The notes under the pieces are model-generated. The model had not been told where the DNA came from, did no database searches, and saw only the letters and a list, made by a program, of their open reading frames with translations. A program made the position numbers and the translations under genes. 64,000 nt of DNA from Casuarius casuarius. Lineage: Eukaryota > Chordata > Aves > Casuariiformes > Casuariidae. Of this stretch, positions 1 to 13,112 are shown one piece after another. Location of the stretch: contig PTFA01000230.1 of NCBI GenBank assembly GCA_003342895.1, positions 744,001 through 808,000 of the forward strand. The letters run 5' to 3'. Positions within the stretch are counted from its first letter, which is position 1, and every line of letters begins with the position of its first letter.

Positions 1-3000
1 CCTTTTAGTTCTTCCTTTGAAATGCCATGTTTCACTCTCCTTCTTCTCCCAGTTGGCATAGCCCCCAGACTCATAAGATGCCACAAAATAACTCAGAAAA
101 CTCAACTTCAGATGTTTACTTCTTTGGCACATCACACATTCAAGTTTATTGTCCCAATTTTTCTAAACCTTTGCAGCGCAAGCTCTCTTTTCTTAGTCAC
201 ACTTATCCATCCTGGCTTCTGGCTTCCTGATTCATGTAAGGGTCACAGGAGGCAGCCAGGGAAGAAGCTTGCTAGGTGAGTAGATGTGGGGCATATGGTT
301 TTAGGGATCAGAACAAGAAGGGAAACCACTCATGTCACACCAGCCTGAGGCCGGCACTGATGCAAAATGTTAAGCTGCAGTGCTGGAGTTAAATTGGGAT
401 GCTGTTCTGGATGCCTCTCTTTAATCGTGAATCCGGTTTTCATATGGTGAAGCTTTGGAGAGCTATCTGGGTGCCGGTGTTGTGTGTGGTGACGTTGACT
501 GAGAATTCTCATGTTGGCTGCAGCCTGAAGTTGACTTTGGTTTCATGCAGGAAGTGTGGGGGTATCTTTGAGAATCATTTGAGTCTAGCTTGCATCTTTT
601 CTCTGTCATTGTATAATGGTTATGTTAATAGTTTAGCATAATAACAGCATACAAACTGTTCACAAAGAACCAAGGAAAATAGTACAGAGTATTGACAGCC
701 TCTCTAAAAACAATCTGAATGCTGCTTTAACCTCAGCCCCTTTTCATTTTTAATAAATCCAGCATGTTTTTAATTTAGGAATCATCTTTTAAGTTTGATT
801 TTAATCACACAGGCTGTGAAGCTTCAATTGTGTGCTCAGTAACTTAGCTGCAGCCTGCAAAATTATTCTGTCCAGGAGAAAGAACATCAAAGAGAAAATG
901 CACAGAAAAAAATGTGATTTTTTCAGTAATGGTTTCTCACTTTGTCCTGTGTGCATCATCTGATCAGCTCTTAGTACCTCGTTCTAGTTTCCTTCCAGTA
1001 AGTTCACTTACTGGAGTTCAGGTACTTACCATCTACGTCACTCCAAAGCACACTTTGAGATCTGAGCTTTAATATCCCCAAATTCTTGTCTTGATAAAAA
1101 GTAAGCGGTAATGAGATGACACAATTTAAAAAAAAGCAAAAAACAAAAAACGGACTCCTGGCACGATGTCAGTTATTAATACAATGAAGCCCAACAGTAT
1201 TAAAATAGTTATTTGGAAGGAATTCTCCCAGCCTGCTACCTAAGGAAAAAGCCCTTTTTGCGTTTCCATCATTCTGCAAAGTCTCCTCCAAAACTACATT
1301 AAGCAATTGTCTTTTGCAACATACTCAGCAATCCCTCAAATACGAGGCTATTTTAAGTTGATATCAAGTGAGTTAAATCCTCATGAGTGATCTTCAGGAT
1401 TTTGCCAAGTTACAGAGTAGAGTTATCAACTTCGGTGATAAAGATCCATTTGATTTTGGTTTATTCCTGTCTCTCATGCTATGTAATTTAGTTGAAGCTG
1501 GAATAACTTTAGAAATTTATTTCTCTTATGCACAATGTCTCCTTCTTTTTCCTGCTGGCTTTCAGCACTTTATCTTTCTTAGTTATATTGGCTGTTACCG
1601 TAGATGTGTTTGCTACCAGCCTCTTCTGAAGTTACTTGTTTAAGTTGGATTCTGCATACAACCGATCATGTTCCTCTTTTATCCTTAATTAAATGGCAGG
1701 TATTTTTCTCCACTTAGAACACACAAAGGTTCATTTGCTTCCTTACTCATCCATACAGCCTGAGTTCCCAGGTTTCTAGTTTCTAGTTTACTCTCACCTC
1801 AGATTTTCTTTCTCTTACTCTGTGGGGCTTTTTCCCACACAATCTGTATTATATGCCTTTAAAGACGCCTTCATTTTTTTTTCTGATAGAATAATAAGAG
1901 ATTCACAATAATTTTGATCTGTCTGCATGAAATTTCCTTCTGCGGAAGGGATCTTGTGATCCTTTGTTGAGGAGAAACAAAAAATCCTTAAGTCAAAGCT
2001 TGCTCAGATTGGTGAGGCCTGTGTGCGGCAAGCAGGCAGACAGTAGCCACTGGTTTCTCTGCAACATCTGTGCCATGTAGAAGAACCAGGATCCAGGAGC
2101 AAACATCAGCCAAAACGCCAAACTCTGAGGCAGCTCCTGTGGCCTCAGGTCCCCATTGCAGAGGTCCTCAGCGTAAGGACCATCCCTCTTAAGTTGCAAA
2201 AATAGGAAGGAAGGTGTAAGAAGGCAGAGTCTAACATTCAGAAAAATAAAAAGTAGTACCAGATGTTACATTTGTCCCTGAGAATCTGAGCTAGTTTTGA
2301 GGTTTTACAAGCTTCTTAGTCCTGTTTCTCCATGACAGTAGCCTTTTCTGAACAGGCTGTGAAGCAGGATGGCCATTTTAAGATGCACCAGCACCAAATC
2401 AGAGCATTGGCAACCATCTTATCCTTTGCAAAATCACTGCTGAGCTCTTTGGGGACTTAAATATTAGTCTTACTTTTGGAGGAATATTCAGGTTGCATCT
2501 TTTGCATTTGTGTTGATGAATCAGTTGCCCTGAATACCTATTTTTCTATTCATTCAGCAGTGGCATTTGTTCTAAGAGATATACCTAACATTAACTGTCA
2601 CTTTCCATATTTCACCTGCTGGATGTTATCCAGTAGTCATACACAGAGCTGCTCGTGAAGGCCTGACCATGTTGTACAAGCATCCTCAGAACAAGAACCG
2701 TCTGTGGGACTTTTATAGAATGAAACTACGTGGTGCTTTCCAGAGGGCTCTGCACTGTTTTACAGTACTAATCAGTTCCTGTAATTTATGAGAATTCATG
2801 CCCATTTGTAACTGTTAGCAGAGCTTATGCAAATTTTATATATCCAGTGCATCTCATCATAGCTAGTTTGGGCAGTGGAGATGCTTTGCTAGCACAGGCC
2901 AAGTAGCAATGCAAGTCGCCTGATACGTAGGTGTGAGGGAGGAGAGTGCCCTGCCTTGGGCTCTGGGACCTCCATGAAGCTAGTGGGGGCTCTCTGTACT

Positions 3001-6000
3001 AGAAACCGTTCTTGTATGCCTCTCAGTGTGCCAGTGCCCAAATGTAGCACACACAGATAGAAAATACACATTCACTTGGGAACTGAAAACACTGTGGGAT
3101 TTATTCCTTTAAGTATGCGGCTCTTTTTATATGCTCAGCTTAGAGAGGGCTTTTTTTCTTGCTATGAAGAGTTTTCAATAATAAAAGCACAGAGGTAGCA
3201 AATTTGCAAGGAAGATAAATAGCTTTGAGACTAAAATGAGAGCCGTTCCTGAAATGTGGAACATTTGAGAGGTATGCTCCCGGCAAAAGCTAAATGCGGT
3301 GGAAAAGAAAATACATCATATTTGGAATAAGAGCTAATTTATGCCCACACTGGAAGAGATCCCAATAATCTTTTAAGCATTAAAGACTTCAGTGAGTTTC
3401 AGAAATCTCTCATCACTGCCGGATGGACTTTTGTCATATAGGAAAATCATGACGATTTTGGCAGCTGAAGGAGAAGGATGCCTTCTCTTTCTTTCTGTCA
3501 GCCTGTACATGGTGGTTCATCTTGTCTGAGGGAAAGGAAAACCAAAGCACTGGGGTTCTAGTCAGAAATTAGTCACCATGAGACAGTGTTTGATCAGTGG
3601 CCCAGAGTTGGGATTTTTTTGTTTTGTTTTCTTACCCGAAGTCATGTGACTTACTCTCCTTCCTTATTGTTCCTACCACTGTTGTTTCTAGTGGGACCTT
3701 TGGTTTCTTATTTATATAGTTAGCTTTAAGCCTTTAACTTGCAGTTAAGTGAGTTGCCTTGTGGATTTGAACCTCCTGGTCAGCGTCAAAGCTGCTCATC
3801 ATGTAGCTGATGGTCCTGCAGAAGAGCCAGCTATGTCCCCAACAAAACAATTGGAGATGAGAACCACCCACAGGCTGCTCTCATGGGTCTGATCATTCAC
3901 ATTTTCCCACTGTTCCTTTTCCCAGCTTATAGGGTATACAAATGAACTGGACCGCTGTGATATGCCAATTGGAGAGAAAAAAAAAAAGGAGTGTAGTATT
4001 GCATTAGTACTGCATTTATACTTATTACAGCTGGATCTTTTTACAAATTTGGGAGACTGCCATTCATGTAGCTACTGCGGGGAAAGTGATCTCTGGCAGA
4101 GGGGCAAAGGACAGTTGTCTTCTACATTGTTGTAGGGAAATTGGGCAAGTGTCCTTAGCAATGTATTCACCCAGTGACTAGGTCCCCTTGAAGGTGATGT
4201 GGTTTCATCCTTTCATATCCTTAGCAGCATGTTGTATTCTAGCATATTCTGTTGACAGTGATATTGAGACCCAGATATGCCTTATTCCTTCTATGTCCAA
4301 GATCCCTGCTTGCACAGAGGCTGTAGAGAAAGAGCAGGCAAGGTCCTCACATGCCATGGTGGAAGAGCAGTAGGAGAGGCTCCTATTTAGTTGTGCAGCT
4401 TTTGCAAAAAAATTGCCTAAATTCTTGTCATCTCACTTGAACAGAAAATCTTCTAAATAGCAGTTTTTGCTCTGGTATACTTTTGAAACATGAGTATTCA
4501 TCCCGAGAGCAGCTTATCAGTGTGCTGCTGTCCACAGGGTTAGGTTTCTTACTGTTCATTCATCTGATACTACAAGAGGATGAACCTTTCAAATGATACA
4601 GAAATGATACAATATGGAAGGTGGACTTCATAGGTGTCTGGACACTAGCTGTCTGCTTACTCCAATACGCTTCTGTGCGAGCATGCTGCTCCCTCCAGGA
4701 GCTGTAAACGCCAATGTGTCTTCACCCAGTAGCAAGAATACTGACTGACTTCTAGTTGGTCAGTAAACCTAAAGAGGGGGTCAGTTGCGCTTTCCCCTAG
4801 AAAAGGCTTTTTCCAACCCAAACCATATACTCTCATGATATGTATAGAGGGGGAAAGAAGAGTCTGCCTCTTTTACTGGGCACAAGAAATGGGAAGAAAA
4901 CCAAGGTGAGGAATGAGTATTTCAAGAGTCACTCCATCCAGAAGGAACAATAGGTAGCAAGGTAGCTAGGACAGTCACATGTACAGAGATTTCAAATGAT
5001 TGTATGGGCAAAAATAAGTTCTTTAAAAATCCTATGAACCACAGTGCTCCTCTGTAGTAGTAGCCTGACGGGTATTTCCCCTTTGCTTGGATTTAGAAAC
5101 CCAAATGTCAAGGCTGGCTTTCTTTATTTGTGTAGAAATGGAGAAAAGTTCACTCAGGAGACAGAAGAAAGAACCAGTCTGGGACATGAGGCACAGACAA
5201 GGGCTATAATGGAAATTAATTGGGTAGCAAGTTAAATAATATTACCTTAATCCTGCAGCTTTGGGCAGTTGAGCTGAATTTCTATTTTATGGCTTGTTTT
5301 ACAAACTAAAATACTTTAGGGCTTGGAAACTGCTCGGCTTTCGTAGTTCAGCTCAGGAAATATGCTTCCATGCTATCAAACGCAGCAGTCTGTACTCTGC
5401 ATTATTAACTATGGCATGGTGCATGCAGACAGTTCTCCTTGTTTGCTATCTCTGCTGAACCTTTCACATCAGCTCATTTATCTTTCAGGTGTTATAATAA
5501 TTGACCCTCAATCAGTATTCCATTATCCTAAACAGGCAGTTATCCACATTGTCACTTTTGCATTTGCTCTTTTGACCCAGAGGTCACGGAGGCCTAGTGT
5601 AACTGAATCCAACAAAACTATTCCCTTACCTGTCATATAAATAGTCATCCTAGCAAAATGAGACCCATGGGGGCTTTTGCTGAGGTGTTGAGAAGGCCAG
5701 TCTAACTCGATCCTTTATTCTGCTCTTTAAGGAATGCAGTACTGTTTTGGCACTCTATCAAAATAAAACAAAGTTCCATTTTTTAGCCCTTTTTTTTTTA
5801 AAGTGAGCACCCCTGCACTTACAAATGCCTCTTTGTGGCCTACTTTATTGAAATTTCCATTCAGCTCTTCCATCTGTTAGCTGTGTTTACCACTATTCCT
5901 GGGGAAAGAATTCTGCATTTCACCTTCATTTGGGGGTGTAAGGTCATAAAAATGTCTGGATTATTTCAGCTATATTTATACCTAAGTTAATATTACTTCT

Positions 6001-6479
6001 TTAACAGGTTTAAAGCTTTTAATTCCCCGGTTCATTATTCATGGTGAGTGAACTGAAGTGAACAGAGTTTTTGTTTTATAAAGAGGAAAGCTTTTGGTAT
6101 TCAAAAAGTGTTCTGCAAATGTGAATTGTAACCCTCTTCACCCCACCTCCCCAATTCCGATTAAGCTCATGTTTCACACCCTCTCTGTGCTGCTTATGGC
6201 CACCAAATGCCATGTTTTATTTAACTAGCTTCTGTGGATTTTTTGTGTGGATACACACTAGCGTTATTTTTACAGATGTGATGGTTGTGCCTGTCTTGTG
6301 AAAGCTGGTGGAGTAGCAGAGTGTGTTGACATGAGGTGCGTGCACACAGGCACAAACTCTACAGCTCACCTCTGATGTCTGATGTGTTGGTGTCAGACCA
6401 TCTTGGAGCCTTTGGTATACAACCGTATCCCATGAAGCAGGAATTGTTGGTGGAGGACTTATTGGTCTTATTGGTGGTG

Positions 6480-6560
6480 AGCTACATCTGAAGGAGGTGA
6501 AGCAGTTTTCCTGAGGTTGCATATGGCAAAAGAGGGAAATGAACCCTATTTTCCTTGGCT
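6480..6560 (-). repeat. Possible decayed MIR/CORE-SINE fragment
   Basis: Read on the plus strand, the order 'gaggtgaagcag ... gaggttgcatatggcaa ... gggaaatgaaccc' resembles a reverse-oriented MIR core, where 'gaggttaagtgacttgcccaaggtcacacagc' is followed by 'gggattygaaccc'. The match is weak and based on word order only. Confidence 0.3.
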
Positions 6561-7040
6561 CTGTCCAAACTGCAACAGCACGTGGTGCAGTGCATGAAAC
6601 GAGTGTGCCATAGTTCCCTGCTAGCTGCTATATTAGGGTGCACATATTCTGGAAACCCAAGGCCCATGAGGTGGAGAGGGTAGGGGAAGAAAAGAGCCTT
6701 GCTTTGATATGGGACCAAATTGTGTTTAGGTCAAACTGCCAAGTCCCCGCCTAGTTCCCTGTCCCATCTGTTCTGTTTTGCTAGAAGGAGATAGTCAGCA
6801 CCTTGAAACACTGGCCTGGCACTACTCCAGCGAGAAACTGGGAGCTGAAGTGAGAACACGAATGCAATTTATTTTTCTTTGTTGAAATGTGCTTATTTTT
6901 CCAGTGGCAGCACAACTCAATAGTTGAAATAATGTTACTGAGAGAAGAGAGTGGAGTCCCAGTGTGAATACTCTGCACACAGGCCCTTAAGCTCAAGCCA
7001 GCAAATGTCTGGACAATATTTAACTTGCTATTTCTTAAAA

Positions 7041-7055
7041 GAAGAAGAAGAAGAA
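7041..7055 (+). repeat. (GAA)n short microsatellite
   Basis: There are about five GAA units, inside a longer purine-only stretch. Nothing suggests function. Confidence 0.8.
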
Positions 7056-8152
7056 AAGACTAAGCAGGATTTGGGGCCTTTCTCTGTATACTTGTTTATG
7101 AGAAGAATTGATCTTCCATCATTTATTTGCATTGTTTTATAGCAGCATGCATTTTCTGCTCAATCAGTTGGGCTTGTACTTGCCCCGCCATGTTCATAAT
7201 GTCCTTTCCCAACACCTTCAAGGGATGAAATGCTTTATTTTCTGTTAAGTGCAAAGTCTGATACAGGCATTAGAGGATAGGATTGGCCTACTCGCTACAG
7301 GGTATACAGACCAAAAAATTGTATAAGTGGCTGAGATGTGATTGGTGTTGTGGGGAATACAATAATGTCTCCATTCTTTAAAAAAATAAAAGGGGAAATA
7401 GAAAAGACTTCTTGGAACTCAAGAAAACCGGAAGTCTGCATCATACCTACTCTGTATCAAACTCCATATTTGTCCTAGAAAGCAGATATCTTAAATTTAA
7501 CCCACATTTCTCTGGTAATTGGCAACAGCTTGAAACCATAAAAAAGATTTTGGCCAAGAAAATTTGTTAAAAACAATCTCGATAACACAAATATTTTGAA
7601 AGAAAAACTGTTTCAAGCTGAAAAGCAAGCCAAATTATCATAAGGCATAGCCAAAAATTTCTAAACAACTAGGAAGCTTACATAGAAATATGCCACATTC
7701 TGCATGTTCTTCTGTCTGAAATAAATAGAGACCATAGAGTGATGTGGTTGGCTTTTTGGAAACAGCAACCTCGAGTTTGTTGTGGCACTTGTCGACGTTT
7801 TAATTCTACAGTTTGCTGTGTCCCAAGCATGAAAGCCACTGTGAGGAGGAAAATTGGCCCACACTTTTCCTCCCTCTCTGCTCTCACTGGCAGCAGTAAG
7901 GCAAAGGGGAATTAAACTGGCCCTTGTGTGACTGGTTATATGCCAGAAATTGCAGTTGCTTGATTCAGAGAGTATTTTAATGTTCCGTGAGACCCCTGCA
8001 ATGACAGCTGACACCCAGCTCTGTGCTGTCGTTTCTGAACATATTGCTGTCCAAAGGCAGTAGCCAAGCCCCAGAGTCCCCTCTAGGTAAGACTAGCACT
8101 CATCAGCCACAAAGCTTTCACTTGTTCTGAGCCTTTTTCATAGAAAGAACCT

Positions 8153-8179
8153 TTCATATTTTCATATTTTTTCATATTA
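8153..8179 (+). repeat. (TTCATATT)n minisatellite, about three units
   Basis: Three near-identical copies of TTCATATT or TTCATATTTT lie head to tail. Slippage-type expansion is the simplest explanation. Confidence 0.75.
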
Positions 8180-8574
8180 AGGGATTTTTGCTTTTCTAGT
8201 GTTGGGAGTTTTAGTCTTTCAGAACTGTCCTCAAGATGCGATTAAAGATTCGGTTATTTACAAATTGTCTAGTTCTGCCTGAGAGCGAAGGGTCTGGAGT
8301 CACCTGGAACTATTCTGAATGAAAGAAAAGAAATCAGATAGCAGATGGTGCTGGGCTAGCTCTCCGATAATGTGCACATTTGTTTTTGTTTGCCTTTAAA
8401 AAAAAAGGAAAGAAATCAAGTTAATTGTGTATCTGCATAAATACATTAGCGTAATTTTCCTTTCATCGTAAAGTGCATTTTGAAGGCTTAGTACAAACTT
8501 CTGTGTGACAGTATTGCCTTGGCAACAGTCTACTATAGTGGGGTGTGTGAGCCTTGGAATTTCACCCTGGCCTC

Positions 8575-8712
8575 AGCCCTGACCTACTGACTGACTTGGA
8601 ATAAGTCACCTCAGCTCTCTTTATCTCAGTAGCCCCATCAATAAAATAATAATAGATACTCCTTTTCTTGAACTATTCCAAGATCTACTGGTGAAAAGCA
8701 CTGTAGAAGTAT
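8575..8712 (+). repeat. MIR/CORE-SINE copy, plus orientation
   Basis: The sequence follows the MIR order. 'Gacttggaataagtcacctcagctctct' stands for the 'gaccttgggcaagtcacttaacctctct' core, followed by 'tatctcagtagccccatcaataaaataataatag' for 'cctcagtttcctcatctgtaaaatggggataataatag', then 'gtgaaaagcactgtagaagta' for the 'gtaaagcgcttagaac' end. The tRNA-like head is not clear. This is the best-preserved SINE in the window and indicates ancient amniote repeats. Confidence 0.75.
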
Positions 8713-9411
8713 GGGACATTTTTATAGTGTAAGAAGATCACGCTATTACATATTTAACTGCCCATTTACAGCAAGACTTGAATATGAACTTGCCTTGAGA
8801 GAGGTGGGGTATCTTTCAGTCTGGACTTTTAAAAAAATGACACATATGCTACCAAGACGTAAAGCTGCATATGCTAGCGCAATAGAGAGGAAGAGGCAGG
8901 CTTAGTTTTTTATAGTTTTTCATATCTACATTTTATATATGAAAAGTGTCTACGTTCACATAGTTATAATGGGAACAAAGAACCTATATGTGCAACTCAT
9001 GCACAGTAGACAAACTGTGAAACTCCATACACACTCTTACTGGGGACTCTGACAGGCTCCTAATCCACATTAATACTGAAGAAAGAGATTTTAGAGTACG
9101 TTGTTTTACAAAACATAAGACCTTTCTGCAGCTGCAAAGGCATGGCCCACATAACTTATTTGAGACTGTTCTGCCACCCTCCACCTCTCTGACTTAATAG
9201 ATATCTTTCAGATTTCAGATCAGTTTGCTGTGCGTCCTGTGGGAGTATAGAACAATTGTAGGATAGAGTGTAATGAAACAAAGAGATATGGCAAAAAATG
9301 CAGTTACGCTCAGTAATACACGAGTAACAAAGCTAGAAATGAAGTGAGATAAAACCATGTATCTCTTATAAACACAGAGTAGCATGCACATAATAAAATT
9401 AAAAAAAAAAA

Positions 9412-9448
9412 GCGCATGCGTGCGCGCGCACACACAAACACACACACA
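9412..9448. repeat. Alternating GC/AC microsatellite (Z-DNA-type tract)
   Basis: It starts right after an A10-11 run. Positions 9412-9436 alternate purine and pyrimidine without a break (GCGCATGCGTGCGCGCGC then ACACAC), and a CA-rich tail continues to 9448. Such GC/CA alternation is the classic sequence for left-handed DNA; formation in the cell is inference. Confidence 0.9.
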
Positions 9449-11044
9449 GCTCTCCGTTTGGGGAGAGGATGAGAGAGAGAATGAACAAACCACAAATGAG
9501 GGAGGTTAGTCATGTTGCTTAATGAACTCATGGAAGCTTTTCAGATACTATGGTGATGAGGGAAATGTACATAGAACAGTATAGTGTTGCTCAGCTGATA
9601 TTATCTATGAGTTCAAAAGAAGAAGAAACACAGTAAAGCAGCTCCTTGGTATATTACTAAAAGGTATCTTGAGCTTTCCTGCTTGACAGACATTTCTTGT
9701 TTTAAATTATACTTCTACTTCCATTATTTAAACCCAAGACAACAAAGTAGTAATTGAGCTACTGACTAGGTAACAAAATACATTTATGCAAACCAATTAT
9801 TTTATAGTAGAGACAGTTTGTTAATGATATACATCTGGCAATTAAAGTCCTCAAAAATGACAGTACTATGTATTTATCTGATCTCTATTTTGTAATTTTA
9901 CCTCTGTAATTTCCCATCGTTTTGTACAATGAACAGTCAGTCACGTCATTTTGCAAATGCACAACTGGAATGAGAATCTACATTTTTGGTTTTCGGTGCT
10001 AAAAAAGAAAATGATTATATTTACTTTTCTTCTTCTTCTCAGTGTAATATAAGTTCTTTGCATTTTGCATCATGCTGACTAAACTCATGGGAATAATCCA
10101 CGTCATTTCAGAAGTAGTTTTTCTGATTTGCTTTTGTTTACAGTTTTTTGTTGAATAGATTTCCTGTAAGGCTGCTTCAGCAACATCAGCCACCTGAAAT
10201 CTGGCCGAAGCATCCTTTGTATCTAAACTTAGCATATCTCTGCAAGGTGCCTTGTTATGTAAAGGGAAGTATGAAATTCTGATTAAAGTCCTGCATGTTG
10301 TGAAAAAAGATCAAGATCGCTATGCTAGCTGGATATCAATATTAGAGACATGGTCTTCTAATAGAGTCCATTGAGTGTCACTGGAAGATCATAGCACCAA
10401 GTCCTTCTTGCTTCTATAAAACCACCCAGAAGTTTTAGAAAAACTTTGATTACCCAGACTGTGCTATTGCAACAATTAGATGTTTTACATTGATACATGT
10501 ACTTAAAGATATATATGAATCACATTTCCTGTTATGAAAAAATGTGGAAATTAGATGATGTATGAGCTGTATTTTAAAACGTGACAGGAGTATTATGCAA
10601 AAACATCAATAGAGAGTGAAATGTGTAAGATGCAGGCACAACTACAGAAAGGTTGGGGATAGGTGTGCCGGGGGAGTGTATGGCACATTAGGGTACTACA
10701 TACAGTGTATCCTGTGTGCTCTGTCCCATGTCTGAGATATCCAACTCGTAGTTAGTTTAAATACTTTGGAGTCCTTGGTGCCTTGTTGTTTCGGAAGTCA
10801 GTGGAGGTTCTTTAAAAACCTAGCTTCTTATTTTGAAGAGTTAATTAGTGAATTTGTGTGAGATCATCACCTATCTTATGAAGCCAAGCTTGAGGGTAAC
10901 CCAAAAGGCAAGAATTTCTTTTTGTACAATCTGCTTTCATTTGTGATTCACATCTAACTTTGAACCCCCAGCCTCTCGATGCCAGCTTGCCAATTATTTA
11001 ACCGAGGTACTACTTGGCCAGCAGTTAATACCTCTTTTCTCAGG

Positions 11045-11130
11045 AAAAGCATCCTGGGATCTCTGATGGCTTCCCATAGTCAGGGGCTCAGGTTTAGGTC
11101 TCGTCCAGATCACTGCCCCTCTGATGGCAT
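11045..11130. repeat. Decayed sauropsid interspersed repeat fragment (family uncertain)
   Basis: The word order 'tgggatctctgatgg', 'agtcagggg', 'ctcaggttta', 'ggtctcgtcc' and 'actgcccc' follows a repeat segment that I remember as 'gggatctttaatgacc', 'gtcaggacctcggttta', 'cgtctcatccgaa', 'acggc', seen in reptile genomes. I associate it with 5S-RNA-derived SINEs but cannot name the family with confidence. A minus-strand open frame of 106 codons overlaps it and is most likely incidental. Confidence 0.45.
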
Positions 11131-13005
11131 AGGGCATCAGGACTGACCTTCTGCAGGAGTCCTCATTTAAAGAGAGGCCTAGCAGAAATCCAGCCAAGGC
11201 TGTTATGTCTGATGCATTGTTTTTGTTATCACTAAGCTCATTCTTCATATTTTTATATCTCTGCTGCACCCTGGATTCATCAGTTACCTCTATGAATTGT
11301 ACTGTGTCTGTCACCTATTTATGTTAACATAATTTACCTTTTAAATGTGTTTTTAAAACATGGTTTAGTGTAATAGCAGCAATTAACTTTGAGCAGGCAA
11401 TGTCTCTTACAAAGGAAGGAAGAAATCAGGTTCGGGGGATTTTTTTTTTTCTTTAACCCACCTCTAGCTACTTTTACTCAAGAAAACTCAAAGCGTTGTG
11501 TGTGATCGTTTTCCCTCTGCATTCTCCTACTCAGAAATATATCCCAATTTAAACATTAGCAAAATCAAACATTAACATGGGAGTTAATGTTTTAAAATAA
11601 TGACCTCCTGCCAGAAGCCTGTTGGTCCTGACATGCTGCCAACTACAAAATCTAAATGAAGTTAGAAGCCAGAAGAAAATAAACTTACTCTATTTTCATT
11701 CTCCACTAACATCTTTTGTACTATCTGAAAACTTGATCACCATATTTTATGGTACTAAGTTCTTCTTTCAGTAATGGATTGCAGGTGCTACATTTCTGCT
11801 AAACAGTATTTAGGCTACTTAGTTTTATTGTTTGGTTTAATTTCTTGAGTGAGTGATTTCACTAGTTCATCAAAGTTTCTAATTCCCATTCTTGCAAATA
11901 ACAGTGAAGGGAATTGAGACCACTGAACATGACCTTTGGAAAGAAGCTAGGTATTACATATCCATGTAAAAGTTAGCACTAAACCCTTTAAAATATACAC
12001 GTGTCCATAAAGACACTATCCAGAAACTCCACAACAAACAACTGCAGTGATAACTTTCTGGGAAGTGAAGAGCCACTCTTTATTTCCATAATAGCATGTA
12101 GATTGTAGTTGCTATCATCATCATATAGAATATAATATATAAAAGCAAATTAGAGTGTTTATGATAAACAAAACTGGGAATTAGCAGAAGATAATTCCAA
12201 GGCATGCAGTATCCAAGAGTCTGACCTCCACGTAGACATGAATGACGACCTTGAGCAGAGTTTTTAAAGCTGAGTGGATGATATTTGGCCTTTGGAGCGG
12301 AACTTGTACACCCTGTAGCATATCAGTGGTGTACATAGTACGGCAGTGGGTTGTTTTATTCCGAGAATACTTTATAATGATGTAAGAGGTAATAAGCAGG
12401 ATTATGAATGCAACGGGGAGACATTACTCTGAGTTTTAATTTTGGGTTTACTTGGCCTTTGGCACATGATTTCATTTCCCATAGATAATCTAAACTCGCT
12501 AGTAAGACTGCCATGGGACCTGCATGCATTCACTGGAGTAGGGTGGGGCAATTTCCTGTCTGATTTGAAACTGTGATTAGTACCTTGCTCTTTTATGAAG
12601 ATTGCTTTACTCTGTTCACTACTTAGAAGGTATGTTTAGAAGTAAATTGGTAAAACTTACTACAGTGTGCACTTAGGAAAGCGAGAAGCATATGATTATT
12701 TTATACTACATCAGTCTTTCTGTCCGTTTTCCTAGGAGTAATTCATGATGAAAAATTGCTTTTTGTAGTTTGAGTCGTTATTAATGAGGCTTGTTATAAG
12801 CAGATTTTTTACAATGGAGTTGAATAATATAAAATAAAGGTAACATCACGTACCATCTTATTAATGGATGATGTTGCAGGGTTTAAATAGCTAATGCATA
12901 TGAAGCTTGTTAAATATAAAATATTTTTTCTTATTAAAATAATAATTGGAATAGGCTCTCTTAGTTTTCCTTCATTACTTCCTTCTTCAAAGCACTGTAC
13001 TTTAC

Positions 13006-13112
13006 AGGCCTCAATTCAAGAAAGAACGTCAGTCTGGACATAAATCTAATTAAAGTCAACAGATTTAAAGCCCTTCAAGCAACAGGCATGTACTTAAGTC
13101 TTTTGCTTAATT
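13006..13112. repeat. Decayed sauropsid ACTTAAG-type repeat
   Basis: It shows 'ggcctcaattcaagaaag', 'acataaatct', 'attaaagtcaacag' and 'catgtacttaagtcttttgct'. These read as a decayed copy of the common turtle/crocodilian repeat with 'ggcccgattcaggaaagcac', 'cattgacttcaatggg' and 'catgcttaagtgctttgct'. The order and spacing agree. Divergence is high, so the copy is old. Confidence 0.5.

Noticed and set aside
3768..3778. GGATTTGAACC, which looks like the reversed T-arm of a tRNA
   Set aside because: No A-box or cloverleaf partner is found at the right distance. At most it is a trace of a tRNA-derived SINE.
5362..5640. Open frame containing MVHAD, a word also found near the C-terminus of GMDS
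   Set aside because: Only five residues match. The segment lies upstream of exon A on the same strand, where the last exon cannot be, and neither flank resembles the enzyme.
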